DNA from: Candidatus Amarolinea dominans
GTDB lineage: Bacteria > Chloroflexota > Anaerolineae > SSC4 > Amarolineaceae
Length of the DNA: 64,000 nucleotides
Direction of reading: 5' to 3'
Assembly (NCBI GenBank): GCA_016719785.1
Contig: JADJYJ010000004.1
Coordinates: forward strand, 186,001 to 250,000
The translations under genes were made by a program, and so were the position numbers. The number at the start of each line of letters is the position of its first letter. The stretch's first letter is position 1. Of the stretch, positions 43,325-54,137 are shown in pieces. The notes under the pieces are model-generated. The model did not search any database. It saw only the letters and a list, made by a program, of their open reading frames with translations, and had not been told where the DNA came from.

Positions 43325-43633
43325 ATGAAGTTTGACTGGAAAAAGACGTTCGTTCTCGGTTTTGGCTTTCTGGGCATCAGCGTGGTCTGGCCGCTGTTCA
43401 ACATCAACTCCCTGCCGCTGGTCTACGACGTGGGCGGCAATCACGCCATCGGCGCGTTGACCGGGCTCTACTACTTCGCCTCATCGCTGGCCGCCATCGC
43501 CGGGCCGATCATTGCCGGCGGGGTGATTGACCTCACCTCGTACAGCGTCATCTGGCTGTTTGCCGCGGTCTTCATGGTGCTGGCCCTGGTGATGATGAGC
43601 CGCATTCGGGTGGCGGCGCCTGTGCGCGATTAG
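43325..43633 (+). pseudogene. MFS transporter with an 894-bp internal deletion
   Basis: 102 codons: the first 26 residues (MKFDWKKTFVLGFGFLGISV...) and the last about 75 of the intact MFS gene at 44599 are fused in frame. The join lies at a TCAACA microhomology near 43398-43404, equal to positions about 44671 and 45566 of the full copy. The DNA is nearly identical to the intact gene at both ends. The protein would have 3-4 helices only and cannot transport. Confidence 0.85.
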
Positions 43634-43642
43634 CGTTTTTTC

Positions 43643-43773
43643 GTAACTGCTCAGGCGGCCCCCCTGCCCCCCAATCTTGGGGGGAAAAGCATTCGGCTCC
43701 CCCAGGATTGGGGGGCAGGGGGGGCACTCCGGGCGCTATCGGGACCATTCTCACTGCCTGGCTGAGCAGTTAC
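43643..43773. mobile_element. 131-bp inverted-repeat element (MITE-like)
   Basis: GTAACTGCTCAG (43643-43654) and CTGAGCAGTTAC (43762-43773) are perfect 12-bp terminal inverted repeats. Inside is a second long palindrome, CCCCCCTGCCCCCCAATC against GATTGGGGGGCAGGGGGG. It sits where the two MFS copies diverge after the shared GCGTTTTTTC. No ORF; it could be a non-autonomous element or a strong terminator. One end also occurs at about 35523. Confidence 0.65.
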
Positions 43774-43801
43774 TAATTTTCACGAATTGCCCTTCTCCGA
43801 T

Positions 43802-43830
43802 TTCACAAAACTGGCTGTAGCCGTTACAAT
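43802..43830 (+). promoter_or_regulatory. Promoter of the second HEPN-MNT module
   Basis: TTCACA (43802-43807), 17 bp, TACAAT (43825-43830), 36 bp before the MNT start at 43867. Confidence 0.55.
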
Positions 43831-43866
43831 TGGACACGAGAAGACGTGCTCCAGGGAGTGTGAATT

Positions 43867-44217
43867 GTGACAAGAAAAAACCGCAAGTCACTCAGAATGT
43901 CAAAAGCGACCACCGCTGCGCTCCAGGAAGTAAAGCAGGCCTTGATTGACCTGTATGGCGTGCGTTTCAACCAACTGGTCCTGTATGGGTCATACGCGCG
44001 TGGAGCAGCGACTGCTGCCTCGGACGTTGACCTGATGGTGGTGCTGAATGACGATGTCAACCCTGCCACTGAGATCGAACGCCTCAATTCAACCGTTTCC
44101 GATATTTGCCTGCGCCACGATCTTCTCATCTCAACGTTCCCTGTTTCACTGGTCTGGTTCGAACAACAACGTAGCCCGCTATTCTTAAACATTCGTCGCG
44201 AAGGGGTACCGTTGTGA
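43867..44217 (+). CDS. MNT-type antitoxin of the second module
   Basis: 116 residues from GTG 43867 (CCAGGGAG upstream); ATG 43897 is an alternative. NQLVLYGSYARGAATAASDV and DLMVVLNDD form the nucleotidyltransferase site. It overlaps the following HEPN gene by 4 bp, and here the MNT precedes the HEPN, opposite to the first module. It is not closely similar to the MNT at 42983. Confidence 0.85.
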   Translation: MTRKNRKSLRMSKATTAALQEVKQALIDLYGVRFNQLVLYGSYARGAATAASDVDLMVVLNDDVNPATEIERLNSTVSDICLRHDLLISTFPVSLVWFEQQRSPLFLNIRREGVPL

Positions 44218-44609
44218 CTTTCCAGGAAAAGGCCTTGCTCGAAAAAGCCGCGCGGTTCATCGCATCAGCCGTTCTACTTATCGAAAACGACGATTATGAT
44301 TCGGCTGTTTCGCGACTTTATTATGCCATGTTTTTTTGCGCAGAAGCGCTGTTGCTAAGAAAAGGATTGACCTTTTCAAGCCATGCTGGGGTAATCGCTG
44401 CTTTTGGTAAGCATTTTGCCAAAACCAAAGAGTTGCCACCAGAAATGCACAACTGGCTACGCGAAGGTTTTGACAAACGACAGTTAGGTGACTATCAAGC
44501 GGTGTCAGTGATTGAGCAACCCCACGCTGACAGACTCATGGGGTTTGCTGAACGATTTCTGAAGTTGGCGCAATCGTATCTCATCGAGGGAGGCACGCAT
44601 GAAGTTTGA
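44214..44609 (+). CDS. HEPN-domain toxin of the second module
   Basis: 131 residues: EKALLEKAARFIASAVLLIE, DDYDSAVSRLYYAMFFCAEA, LLLRKGLTFSSHAGVIAAFG and LREGFDKRQLGDYQAV match HEPN proteins; SRLYYAMF is the helix with the conserved Tyr pair, and RKGLTFSSH resembles an R...H RNase motif. Its final 11 bp overlap the start of the MFS gene, so a transporter gene is translationally coupled to a toxin-antitoxin pair. An RNase role is a family inference. Confidence 0.8.
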   Translation: MTFQEKALLEKAARFIASAVLLIENDDYDSAVSRLYYAMFFCAEALLLRKGLTFSSHAGVIAAFGKHFAKTKELPPEMHNWLREGFDKRQLGDYQAVSVIEQPHADRLMGFAERFLKLAQSYLIEGGTHEV

Positions 44610-45801
44610 CTGGAAAAAGACGTTCGTTCTCGGTTTTGGCTTTCTGGGCATCAGCGTGGTCTGGCCGCTGTTCAACAGCCTGATCCCGCCGTTCCTGGAG
44701 GACTTGGGCCTTTCGGCCCTGGTCGTCGGTTTCATCCTCACCTGGGACAACCTGATCAACATGTTCCTCCAGCCCTGGGTAGGCGCGCGCAGCGACCGCA
44801 CGCGCAGTCGCTGGGGCCGGCGCAAGCCGTGGTTGATGGCCGGCGCGCCGCTGGCCGCCGGTTTCTTCATCCTGGTGCCTTTCGTGCGCACCAACTTCGT
44901 GCTCCTCGCCCTCGCCATCCTGGGCACCAACATCGGCATGGCGCTCTTCCGCTCGCCCACTGTCGCTTACCTGGGCGATTTGTATCCATCCGAGCAGCGC
45001 AGTAAGGCCAATGGCGTCATCAATCTCATGGGCGGGGTTGGCGGCGCGATCGCCCTCTTCGGCGGCGGCGCCCTGTTCAAGATGGGCGTGCCGCTGCCGT
45101 TCATCGTCGGCGCGCTGCTGCTCCTGATTGCGGTCGCTGTGGTGCTGGCCTTCGTGCGTGAGCCGGAAGCGCCCGCAATTGACGCATCCCATGAAGCTGC
45201 GCCCGGCGTCTGGGACAGCCTGCGTGAAGTGACGAGCGGGGAGAATCCGAACGGCCTGTTCATGCTGCTCGCCATTTTCTGCTGGTTCATGGCCTGGAAC
45301 GCGGTCGAGGCCTTCTTCACGCTCTACGTGCGCGAAGTGCTCGGCATTGCGGTGGGCACCGGCACGCAGATGCTCACCGCGTTTGCGGCCATGCTCATCC
45401 TGTTTGCCATCCCCAGCGGTCTGATTGCCAACCGCATCGGCCGCAAAACGACCATCATGATCGGCCTCTTCGGCATGATGGTCGGGCTGATCCTGGTCCT
45501 GATGCTGACCAACCCCACGATCCTGCTCGTGCTCCTGGCGCTGATGGGCGGTTTCTGGGCGCTGGTCAACATCAACTCCCTGCCGCTGGTCTACGACGTG
45601 GGCGGCAACCATGCCATCGGCGCGTTGACCGGGCTGTACTACTTCGCCTCATCGCTGGCTGCCATCGCCGGGCCGATCATTGCCGGCGGGTTGATTGACC
45701 TCACCTCGTACAGCGTCATCTGGCTCTTTGCCGCGGTCTTCATGCTGCTGGCCCTGGTGATGATGAGCCGCATCCGGGTGGCGGCGCCTGTGCGCGATTA
45801 G
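44599..45801 (+). CDS. MFS transporter (GPH/SLC45-like sugar carrier)
   Basis: 400 residues, about 12 membrane helices. The loop 2-3 signature is GARSDRTRSRWGRRKPWLMA and the equivalent in the second half is GLIANRIGRKTTIMIGLFGM. The SDRTRxRWGRRxP motif is typical of sucrose/glycoside cation symporters. It starts inside the HEPN gene. An internally deleted near-identical copy lies 1.3 kb upstream. The substrate is unknown. Confidence 0.85.
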   Translation: MKFDWKKTFVLGFGFLGISVVWPLFNSLIPPFLEDLGLSALVVGFILTWDNLINMFLQPWVGARSDRTRSRWGRRKPWLMAGAPLAAGFFILVPFVRTNFVLLALAILGTNIGMALFRSPTVAYLGDLYPSEQRSKANGVINLMGGVGGAIALFGGGALFKMGVPLPFIVGALLLLIAVAVVLAFVREPEAPAIDASHEAAPGVWDSLREVTSGENPNGLFMLLAIFCWFMAWNAVEAFFTLYVREVLGIAVGTGTQMLTAFAAMLILFAIPSGLIANRIGRKTTIMIGLFGMMVGLILVLMLTNPTILLVLLALMGGFWALVNINSLPLVYDVGGNHAIGALTGLYYFASSLAAIAGPIIAGGLIDLTSYSVIWLFAAVFMLLALVMMSRIRVAAPVRD

Positions 45802-45824
45802 CGTTTTTTCTACCCTCAGCCATC

Positions 45825-45853
45825 TTGCCGCGGTGGGTGAAAGCGTGTACAAT
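45825..45853 (+). promoter_or_regulatory. Promoter of the cyanophycinase-Clp operon
   Basis: TTGCCG (45825-45830), 17 bp, TACAAT (45848-45853), 37 bp before the first ATG (45890). Confidence 0.6.
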
Positions 45854-45888
45854 AGCTGCCATTCCAAGCAGTGAGGTTTCACCCACCG
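45831..45888. promoter_or_regulatory. Split 12-bp inverted repeat around the promoter
   Basis: CGGTGGGTGAAA (45831-45842) lies between -35 and -10, and its exact complement TTTCACCCACCG (45877-45888) ends 1 bp before the start codon. The 34-bp loop holds the -10 and the leader. Since one arm is untranscribed, this looks like a two-site operator rather than an RNA hairpin. Confidence 0.55.
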
Positions 45889-45889
45889 T

Positions 45890-46744
45890 ATGCCAGCACC
45901 TGTACCGGCCGGCTTTACTCGAGGCGCCCTCGTCGCGACCGGCGGCCATGAGTCGTTCAGCGACACCAGTACCATCCTGCAGTATTTCTGGCAATTGGCC
46001 GGCAGCTTCGGCGCCCGCATCGCCATCATTCCCACGGCCAGCCGGGATTTTGGCGCGGCCGAGCAGGTGCGCGCCCTCTTTGCGCGCTGGGGGGTCAACT
46101 GGGTTGAACTGCTGCCCATCCGCACCCGGCTGGATGCCCGCAGCGCGGATGCCCAGGCGGTGATTCAACACGCCACCGCCTACTTCTTCACCGATGGCAA
46201 CCCGCTGCGCCTCTCCACGGTGTTGGGCGGCACCCCGGTGGCGCAGGCCATCCGTCGCGGCCATGCGCGCGGCAAGGTGGTGGCCGGCAGCGGCCATGCC
46301 GGCGCCTTCCTGGCCGAGCACATGATCGCCCATGCCGAGAAGCGGTCGCTGCCGGAACGTGGCATCGTGCGCTTTGCGCCTGGCCTGGGGCTGACCAATC
46401 GCGTCATCTTCGTGGCCGACTACACGCGCGAGGCCTGGTACGGCCCGCTGTGCGTGGCGGTTGCCGCCAACCCCTTCCTGCTGGGCGTCGGCATTCACGC
46501 CAACGCGGCGGTTGTACTGCACCCCGGCAATCTCCTCGAAGGCGTAGGCGCAGTCGCCGCCGCCCTCGCCAACGGCAGCGGCATCACGCACACCAACCTG
46601 TACGAAGTCCCCTTCGGCCAGTCCGTCGCCATCGAAGGCATCGAATTCCAGCAGCTGCCGCACGATCACTACTACAACATTGACCAGCGCGGCCTGCACG
46701 AGGAAGAGAACATCCTGGCCGAACCGGCGCGTAGTTCGTTCTAA
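45890..46744 (+). CDS. Cyanophycinase-fold (S51) protein lacking the nucleophile
   Basis: 284 residues related to the next gene: GALVATGGHES, IPTASRDFGAAEQ, YFFTDGNPLRLSTVLGGTP and VVAGSGHAGAFLAEHMIA. In cyanophycinases and peptidase S51 the last motif is GGTSAGA with the catalytic Ser; here that Ser is His. The protein is therefore probably not a peptidase and may be a regulatory or structural partner. It is the first gene of a five-gene operon. Confidence 0.8.
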   Translation: MPAPVPAGFTRGALVATGGHESFSDTSTILQYFWQLAGSFGARIAIIPTASRDFGAAEQVRALFARWGVNWVELLPIRTRLDARSADAQAVIQHATAYFFTDGNPLRLSTVLGGTPVAQAIRRGHARGKVVAGSGHAGAFLAEHMIAHAEKRSLPERGIVRFAPGLGLTNRVIFVADYTREAWYGPLCVAVAANPFLLGVGIHANAAVVLHPGNLLEGVGAVAAALANGSGITHTNLYEVPFGQSVAIEGIEFQQLPHDHYYNIDQRGLHEEENILAEPARSSF

Positions 46745-46761
46745 GAGAGAGATTGGAGATC

Positions 46762-47586
46762 ATGTCACCTGCACCTATTCCGGCCGGTAGCCAGCGCGGG
46801 CCGTTGATGGCTATCGGCGGCGCCGAAGATAGAGCCGGCGCGCGCCGCATCTTGCGCCATTTCTACACCCTGGCCGGGGGCGATGACGCCCGCCTGGTGG
46901 TCATTCCCACCGCGTCCGAAGACCGGCAGGGCGCGGGCCAAATGCACCTGGATATTTTCCAGTCGTTTGGCGCGGCGACCGTTGAGATCTTGCCGGTGTT
47001 CAATCGCCAGGACGCGATCGAACCGGCGCACCTGGCGCCGCTGCAGGCCGCAACCGGCATCTTCCTGGTCGGCGGCAACCAGTTGCGCTTCTCGGCCCTG
47101 TTGGGCGGCACCCCGCTGGCGCAAGCCATCCGCCGCGCCAACGCCGCCGGCGTCTTGATTGGCGGCACCAGCGCCGGCGCGGCCGTGCTGTGCGAACACA
47201 TGATCGCCTTCGGCCAGCAGGGCAGCACGCCGATCCAGCGCATGGTCAACTTTGCGCCCGGCCTGGGGCTGACCAACCGCCTGATCATTGACCAGCACTT
47301 CAGTCAACGCCTGCGCACCGGCCGCCTGATGGCCGCGGCCGCGTACAACCCTTTCCTGCTCGGCGTCGGCATTGACGAGGATACCGCCATCATCATCGAG
47401 CCGGACAACCGCCTGCGCGTCATCGGCCAGCACAGCGTGGTGATCGTGGACTGCAATTCACTGGAATACACCGACATTCATAAGATGGACGAGATCAAAC
47501 CGGTCGCCATGCTGGGCGTCACCATGCATGTGCTGGTGGACGGCTACGGTTTCGACATTGACAAGCGCCGCCCGCTGATGCCGTAG
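46762..47586 (+). CDS. cphB: Cyanophycinase-like peptidase (family S51)
   Basis: 274 residues: GPLMAIGGAEDRAGARRIL, LVVIPTASEDRQGAG, GIFLVGGNQLRFSALLGGTP, GVLIGGTSAGAAVLCEHMIA with the catalytic Ser in GTSAG, and LLGVGIDEDTAIIIEPDN. The family hydrolyses the Asp-Arg polymer cyanophycin or related beta-aspartyl peptides. I use ATG 46762 (GGAG upstream) rather than TTG 46753. No cyanophycin synthetase is seen in the window. Confidence 0.88.
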   Translation: MSPAPIPAGSQRGPLMAIGGAEDRAGARRILRHFYTLAGGDDARLVVIPTASEDRQGAGQMHLDIFQSFGAATVEILPVFNRQDAIEPAHLAPLQAATGIFLVGGNQLRFSALLGGTPLAQAIRRANAAGVLIGGTSAGAAVLCEHMIAFGQQGSTPIQRMVNFAPGLGLTNRLIIDQHFSQRLRTGRLMAAAAYNPFLLGVGIDEDTAIIIEPDNRLRVIGQHSVVIVDCNSLEYTDIHKMDEIKPVAMLGVTMHVLVDGYGFDIDKRRPLMP

Positions 47587-47621
47587 ATCATTCATCACCG
47601 TTCGATAACCAGGAACGACCC

Positions 47622-49850
<2,229 letters not shown>

Positions 49851-49866
49851 GCAGAGGAAAACGATC

Positions 49867-51432
49867 ATGCGCTACTTCAACACCTACGGCCCGGTCAACG
49901 AGAAGGAGCACTACGTCGTGCCGCGGCGTGAGCTGCTGGACATGCTGACCGACCAGGTCAGCGCCGGCAGCTACTTCACGGTCTTCGCCCCACGCCAGAT
50001 GGGCAAAACCACCCTCCTGCGGCAGTTGGCCGAGCGCTTGCAGGCGCAGCCCAACTATCTTCCCATGGTGCTCAATTTCCAGGATTATGCCGACTGGGAA
50101 ACGCCCGACTTCTTGCTGGACATCGGCGCTGAGATCGGGGAGAAGATCATCGAATACCTGGCAGCAGGAGCGCACCCCCGGCACGACGCCGTCCAGGAGA
50201 TGGTTGCGCAGAGCCGGTTCGACCGTTATGGGGGGCTGCGCGCTTTTCTGAAGCGTTTCCACAAACTGGCGCCCGAAATCAGGCTGGTTCTGATCATTGA
50301 CGAGTTCGACGGTACACCACCGCGCGCCATTTCGTCCTTGCTGCAAACTCTGCGCAAGCTGTACCTGGAAGCCGAACCGCCGCGCAGCCTGCACAGCGCG
50401 GTTCTGGTCGGCCTACGCAACATCGCGGCATTGAACCTGGGCCAGAGTTCGCCCTTCAATATCGCCCGCCAACTCAACTTGCCGGGGTTCTCGGAAGATG
50501 AAGTAGATGCTTTGCTGGCTCAGTACGCGGCAGACAGCGGGCAGGTGTTTGCGCCAGGCGTCAGCGCCGAAATCTACCGTCAGACCGCCGGGCATCCGTT
50601 CCTGGTGAACCGCCTGGCAGACATCCTGACCGAGCAGGTGGCGCTGAATCGGGCGCAGCCGATCTCTGGCGCTGATCTGGAGCAGGCGTTCCGGCGGATG
50701 ACCACTGAAAGCAACTACAACTTCGAGACGATCGTTCGCCACGCCAACCCACACAAGGCCACGGTTTTGCGCATCATGGCCGGCGTGGATTACGAATTCA
50801 ACCTGAACAACCCGGTAGTGCGGGAACTGCACGAGCAGGGCGTGATCGAGGCGCGGCCAGACGGCGCTTGTCGCATTGCCAACCCCATCTACCAGGTGGT
50901 TCTATTTGCCGCCTTCCGTCCCATCGAGGCTGGCCTTCAAGGCGCGGCGGTTGCCAATGGTTATGATTTCCGGCCGCACGTGGTGGACGGACGCCTGCAG
51001 ATGGATGTGATTCTGTCACGCTTCCGCGCGTTCGTCGAGCGGCGCGGGCGCGCCGCGTTCAAGATCAGCGAGACACCGCAGGAGGCCACAGGGCAGTATT
51101 TGCTCACAGCCTACCTGGACCTGCTGGTGCGGCAGGTGGGCGGCGAAGTCTTCGCTGAAGTGCCGTCGGGCGCCGGACGGCTCGATGTGATCGTCGTGTT
51201 CAACGGACAGCGCTATGTCATCGAGACCAAGCTCTGGCGCGGGCCGGCCGCGTTCGACGCCAGCGTGACGCAGGTACAGAGCTATCTGCGCAGCGAGGGG
51301 CAAACTACCGGCTACCTGGTGGTCTTCCACGCCCGGCCGGCGATTTACGGACGCTTACCGGAAGGGGAGTTGGAGTTTGTCCGCGAGGATGAGGGTGTGA
51401 CGATCCATGTTTATCTGGTGCGGCTTGGGTAG
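49867..51432 (+). CDS. AAA ATPase with C-terminal PD-(D/E)XK nuclease-like domain
   Basis: 521 residues from ATG 49867. Walker A FAPRQMGKTTLLRQLAERL, Walker B LVLIIDEFDG, then a winged-helix-like region (IYRQTAGHPFLVNRLADILT). The last about 110 residues hold EVPSGAGRLDVIVVFNGQRY and VIETKLW, a D...ExK nuclease core of the PDDEXK_9 kind. Such AAA-like/PDDEXK proteins are widespread, often associated with mobile or defence contexts; the target is unknown. It follows the Clp gene by 16 bp. Confidence 0.82.
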   Translation: MRYFNTYGPVNEKEHYVVPRRELLDMLTDQVSAGSYFTVFAPRQMGKTTLLRQLAERLQAQPNYLPMVLNFQDYADWETPDFLLDIGAEIGEKIIEYLAAGAHPRHDAVQEMVAQSRFDRYGGLRAFLKRFHKLAPEIRLVLIIDEFDGTPPRAISSLLQTLRKLYLEAEPPRSLHSAVLVGLRNIAALNLGQSSPFNIARQLNLPGFSEDEVDALLAQYAADSGQVFAPGVSAEIYRQTAGHPFLVNRLADILTEQVALNRAQPISGADLEQAFRRMTTESNYNFETIVRHANPHKATVLRIMAGVDYEFNLNNPVVRELHEQGVIEARPDGACRIANPIYQVVLFAAFRPIEAGLQGAAVANGYDFRPHVVDGRLQMDVILSRFRAFVERRGRAAFKISETPQEATGQYLLTAYLDLLVRQVGGEVFAEVPSGAGRLDVIVVFNGQRYVIETKLWRGPAAFDASVTQVQSYLRSEGQTTGYLVVFHARPAIYGRLPEGELEFVREDEGVTIHVYLVRLG

Positions 51433-51453
51433 AGACCGAAGGGCGACGCCAGG

Positions 51454-52215
51454 ATGACCTGGCTCCGGCGAAGCTTGTTTATCCTGGCGTCATGGTTGGC
51501 CTACGGGCTGCTGACGCCGCTGTACGAAGCGGCGGCGTGGCTCTTTTCCAACGGCGAATGGCACACCTGGCGCCGGCAGGCCGTGGTGATGCTGGCCGGT
51601 CAAGCTACCGCGACGGGCGTCAGGCCGCGTATCCTCGAAGTGGGCTGCGGCACCGGCGCGCTGCTGGCCGAGCTGGCCGCCGCAGGAAGCCTGGTTGTCG
51701 GCCTCGATCGTTCGGCCCCCATGCTGGATGCGGCCGTCAGGCGTTTGCGTCAGGGTGGGTTGGCGGCAGAGCGGGCAACCATCAATCTCGGCGCCGATGA
51801 CCATGTCCACCGGTATGGTCTGAGCAGCAACAGCGAGATGCGCTCGGCCCAGGGCGCACCCGTCATTCCGGTGCAGGGGCTGGCGCAGGCCATCCCACTG
51901 CCCGCGAGCAGCGTTGACGGCATCATCCTCACCTTTCCCACAGCGTTCGTGTTCGATCTGCGCACCTGGCAGGAGTTTCGCCGCGTGCTGGCGCCAGGCG
52001 GATGCGTTATCTGGGTGGACGGCGGGGAGGTCTTCCGGCCCAACCTGCTGGCGCGTCTGCTGCAGGCCCTGCTCTCGCCCGATCCGGCCGCCCAGCGCAT
52101 GATGTTGGCGATGCCCGGCCGGCTGACCGACCTCGGTTTCACGGCCGCCTGGCACACGCACGAACTGACAGCCAGCCGCGTCTCGATGCTGATCGCGCAA
52201 GCAGGAGTGGATTGA
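51454..52215 (+). CDS. SAM-dependent methyltransferase, membrane-anchored
   Basis: 253 residues. An N-terminal hydrophobic stretch (LFILASWLAYGLLTPLYEAA) is followed by a class I methyltransferase: ILEVGCGTGALLAELAAAGS, VVGLDRSAPMLDAA, VDGIILTFPTAFVF and EFRRVLAPGGCVIWVD. The substrate cannot be predicted. It is the last gene of the operon beginning at 45890; repeats start right after its stop. Confidence 0.83.
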   Translation: MTWLRRSLFILASWLAYGLLTPLYEAAAWLFSNGEWHTWRRQAVVMLAGQATATGVRPRILEVGCGTGALLAELAAAGSLVVGLDRSAPMLDAAVRRLRQGGLAAERATINLGADDHVHRYGLSSNSEMRSAQGAPVIPVQGLAQAIPLPASSVDGIILTFPTAFVFDLRTWQEFRRVLAPGGCVIWVDGGEVFRPNLLARLLQALLSPDPAAQRMMLAMPGRLTDLGFTAAWHTHELTASRVSMLIAQAGVD

Positions 52216-52525
52216 GCGGGGCGGGAACGGATTTCAACGCAGGGACGCCAGGGTGCCAGGACGCAAGGGCTTTCCAGTTGGCTGTGGATTGAGCGGGGCT
52301 GGAACGGATTTCAACGCAAGGACGCCAGGGCGCAGGGGCGCAAAGGCTTTCTAAAAGAAAGACCTCTTCCCCCCCTCTCCTCTCCGCCGTGCGGAGAGGA
52401 GAGGGGGCCGGGGGGTGAGGTGAGGCCCCCACCCTCTCTTTCAAGCTCTTCCCCCCCTCTCCTCTCCGCCGTGCGGAGAGGAGAGGGGGCCGGGGGGTGA
52501 GGTGAGGTGAGGCCCCCATCCTCTT
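52216..52525. repeat. Repeat-filled spacer
   Basis: No gene. GGATTGAGCGGGGC...AACGGATTTCAACGCA plus GGGACGCCAGGG-type sequence occurs twice (about 52210-52262 and 52288-52345). CCCCCCTCTCCTCTCCGCCG with its self-complementary half GCGGAGAGGAGAGGGG occurs twice (about 52370-52427 and 52447-52507). The hairpins could terminate both flanking convergent units. Confidence 0.7.
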
Positions 52526-53419
52526 TCAGAAAGGTGTCTCTGCATCCGCCGGCGCGGCCGGTTCAGGCTCAAGCAGCGGCGGCGCGGCCGGCGGCGACGG
52601 CGGCGCGGATGGCGTCACACTGGTCGCGGTGTTGTCCTGCGGATGGATGACGGCTGTGCTGGGCGCGGCGGGCAATTCCCCGGGCGCCGGCAGCGACGGC
52701 AAGGTGAGATCGGCCGCGGGCAGGGTGCGCCCGCCCAACATGGCAACGCCGCGCACAAGCAGGAAGACGCCGAGCAACACCAGCAGCGCGGGCCACCAGC
52801 TGACCACCTTCAGTTGCAGGTCGCCAGTCGCTTTGCTGAAGACGAAGGTGAACAGGCCAAAGGCCACCAGGGCCGTGGCCGGCACCAGCGCCCACCACAC
52901 CTCGCGCTTGTGCGGGCCAAGCAGGTAGACCAGGAGAAACACGAACCCCATGCCGATGAACAGCGTCGCGCTCAGCACGTCGGAGCTGACCTGGAAAGTG
53001 CTCAGCGCGGTGGTGGCGCTGACCAACAGCAGCACCCCCATGGGAATGATCGCCCACCAGCGGTTGCGGTCGAGCAGGAAAATCACGGCAAACGCGAGCG
53101 CGATGCCAAAAAACAGGATCGAACCGAGCACCTCACCCACCACCGCGGCCGTCTGTGTGGTCAGAAAGATGATGACACCGACCGTCAGCAGGGTGAAGGC
53201 AGGGATGATCGGCCACCAATGCACGACATCACGCACGAACAGGATCAAAAAGGCGATTCCGCCCAGTCCACAGAGAGCGGCCACGACGTACTGCCAGGTC
53301 GGCGCGTAGGGATCGAGTGCGTGCTGATTGACCAGGAGCAGGAAGACGCCAACCAGCAGCAGGGCGCCGCCCCACAGAATCGTATTGCGCTTGCGTGCGC
53401 TCACATTCGTGTTGGTCAT
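52526..53419 (-). CDS. Membrane protein with WWxxxP repeats and acidic-Pro tail
   Basis: 297 residues: about eight membrane helices, then a Pro/Ala/Thr-rich cytoplasmic or external tail of about 70 residues. Three segments begin with the same pattern: HWWPIIPAFTLLTVGV, RWWAIIPMGVLLLVSA, VWWALVPATALVAFGL. No known family motif. It follows a related membrane gene by 3 bp, so the two are co-translated. The role is unknown; a channel-like or sensor function cannot be excluded. Confidence 0.75.
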   Translation of the reverse strand: MTNTNVSARKRNTILWGGALLLVGVFLLLVNQHALDPYAPTWQYVVAALCGLGGIAFLILFVRDVVHWWPIIPAFTLLTVGVIIFLTTQTAAVVGEVLGSILFFGIALAFAVIFLLDRNRWWAIIPMGVLLLVSATTALSTFQVSSDVLSATLFIGMGFVFLLVYLLGPHKREVWWALVPATALVAFGLFTFVFSKATGDLQLKVVSWWPALLVLLGVFLLVRGVAMLGGRTLPAADLTLPSLPAPGELPAAPSTAVIHPQDNTATSVTPSAPPSPPAAPPLLEPEPAAPADAETPF

Positions 53420-53422
53420 GGC

Positions 53423-54073
53423 TCAACGCTCGGCGCGCGGCTGGAAACCACCGCGCAAGAGGACGCCAACGCCGATCAGGATGAGCACCACCGGCCACAG
53501 GCGCCCCACCCATGCCAGTTGTTCCACCTCGCCGGCCAGGAGGAACAGGCCGATGACCCCCAGCACACCGGCCGGAATCAGCGCCCACCAGAACTGCGGA
53601 TGCAGGCTGCGCAGCGCGCCCTGCAGGTAGACCAGGCCGAAGGTGGCGGCCAGGCCCAGCATCATGACCGCGCCGCCGAGTTCGCCTGATATTACGACCA
53701 TCGCCAGGCTGCCCATGACACCGGCCGGGATGATGGCCCACCAGTTCGAGGCCGGTTGGGTGGCGTACACCACCAGGAACGCAGCACCGATGGACAGGAA
53801 GAGGATGGACGGCAGCCAGTTCTCGTCCAGGCCTGTTGTGCTGAGCAAAATAAGCAGGCCGACGCCGACCAGGGTCAGCCCTGGGATGATCGGCCACCAC
53901 TGCTGCCGGTTGCCCAGGTAGAGCGCAACGAACGCCAGGCCGCCGGCCACGAACACCAGTCCCCACACCGTTCCACTCAGGTCGCCCAGGATGTCGAAAT
54001 TGACGAGCAGCAGGAAAAGACCCGCCAGCAGCAGGATCGCTCCCAGGGCAAAATTAGTACGTTGATTACTCAC
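53423..54073 (-). CDS. Membrane protein with WWxxxP repeats
   Basis: 216 residues from GTG 54073 (AAGGAG 7 nt upstream; a TTG two codons earlier is too close to it). About seven helices with repeats QWWPIIPGLTLVGVGL, NWWAIIPAGVMGSLAM, FWWALIPAGVLGVIGL. It is a paralogue of the gene just downstream without the Pro-rich tail. Function unknown. Confidence 0.72.
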   Translation of the reverse strand: MSNQRTNFALGAILLLAGLFLLLVNFDILGDLSGTVWGLVFVAGGLAFVALYLGNRQQWWPIIPGLTLVGVGLLILLSTTGLDENWLPSILFLSIGAAFLVVYATQPASNWWAIIPAGVMGSLAMVVISGELGGAVMMLGLAATFGLVYLQGALRSLHPQFWWALIPAGVLGVIGLFLLAGEVEQLAWVGRLWPVVLILIGVGVLLRGGFQPRAER

Positions 54074-54137
54074 AGTCAAACTCCTTCCTCACAAGGGCAC
54101 GAATTGGAAAAAAAACCACGGGTCAATCACACAGGCT

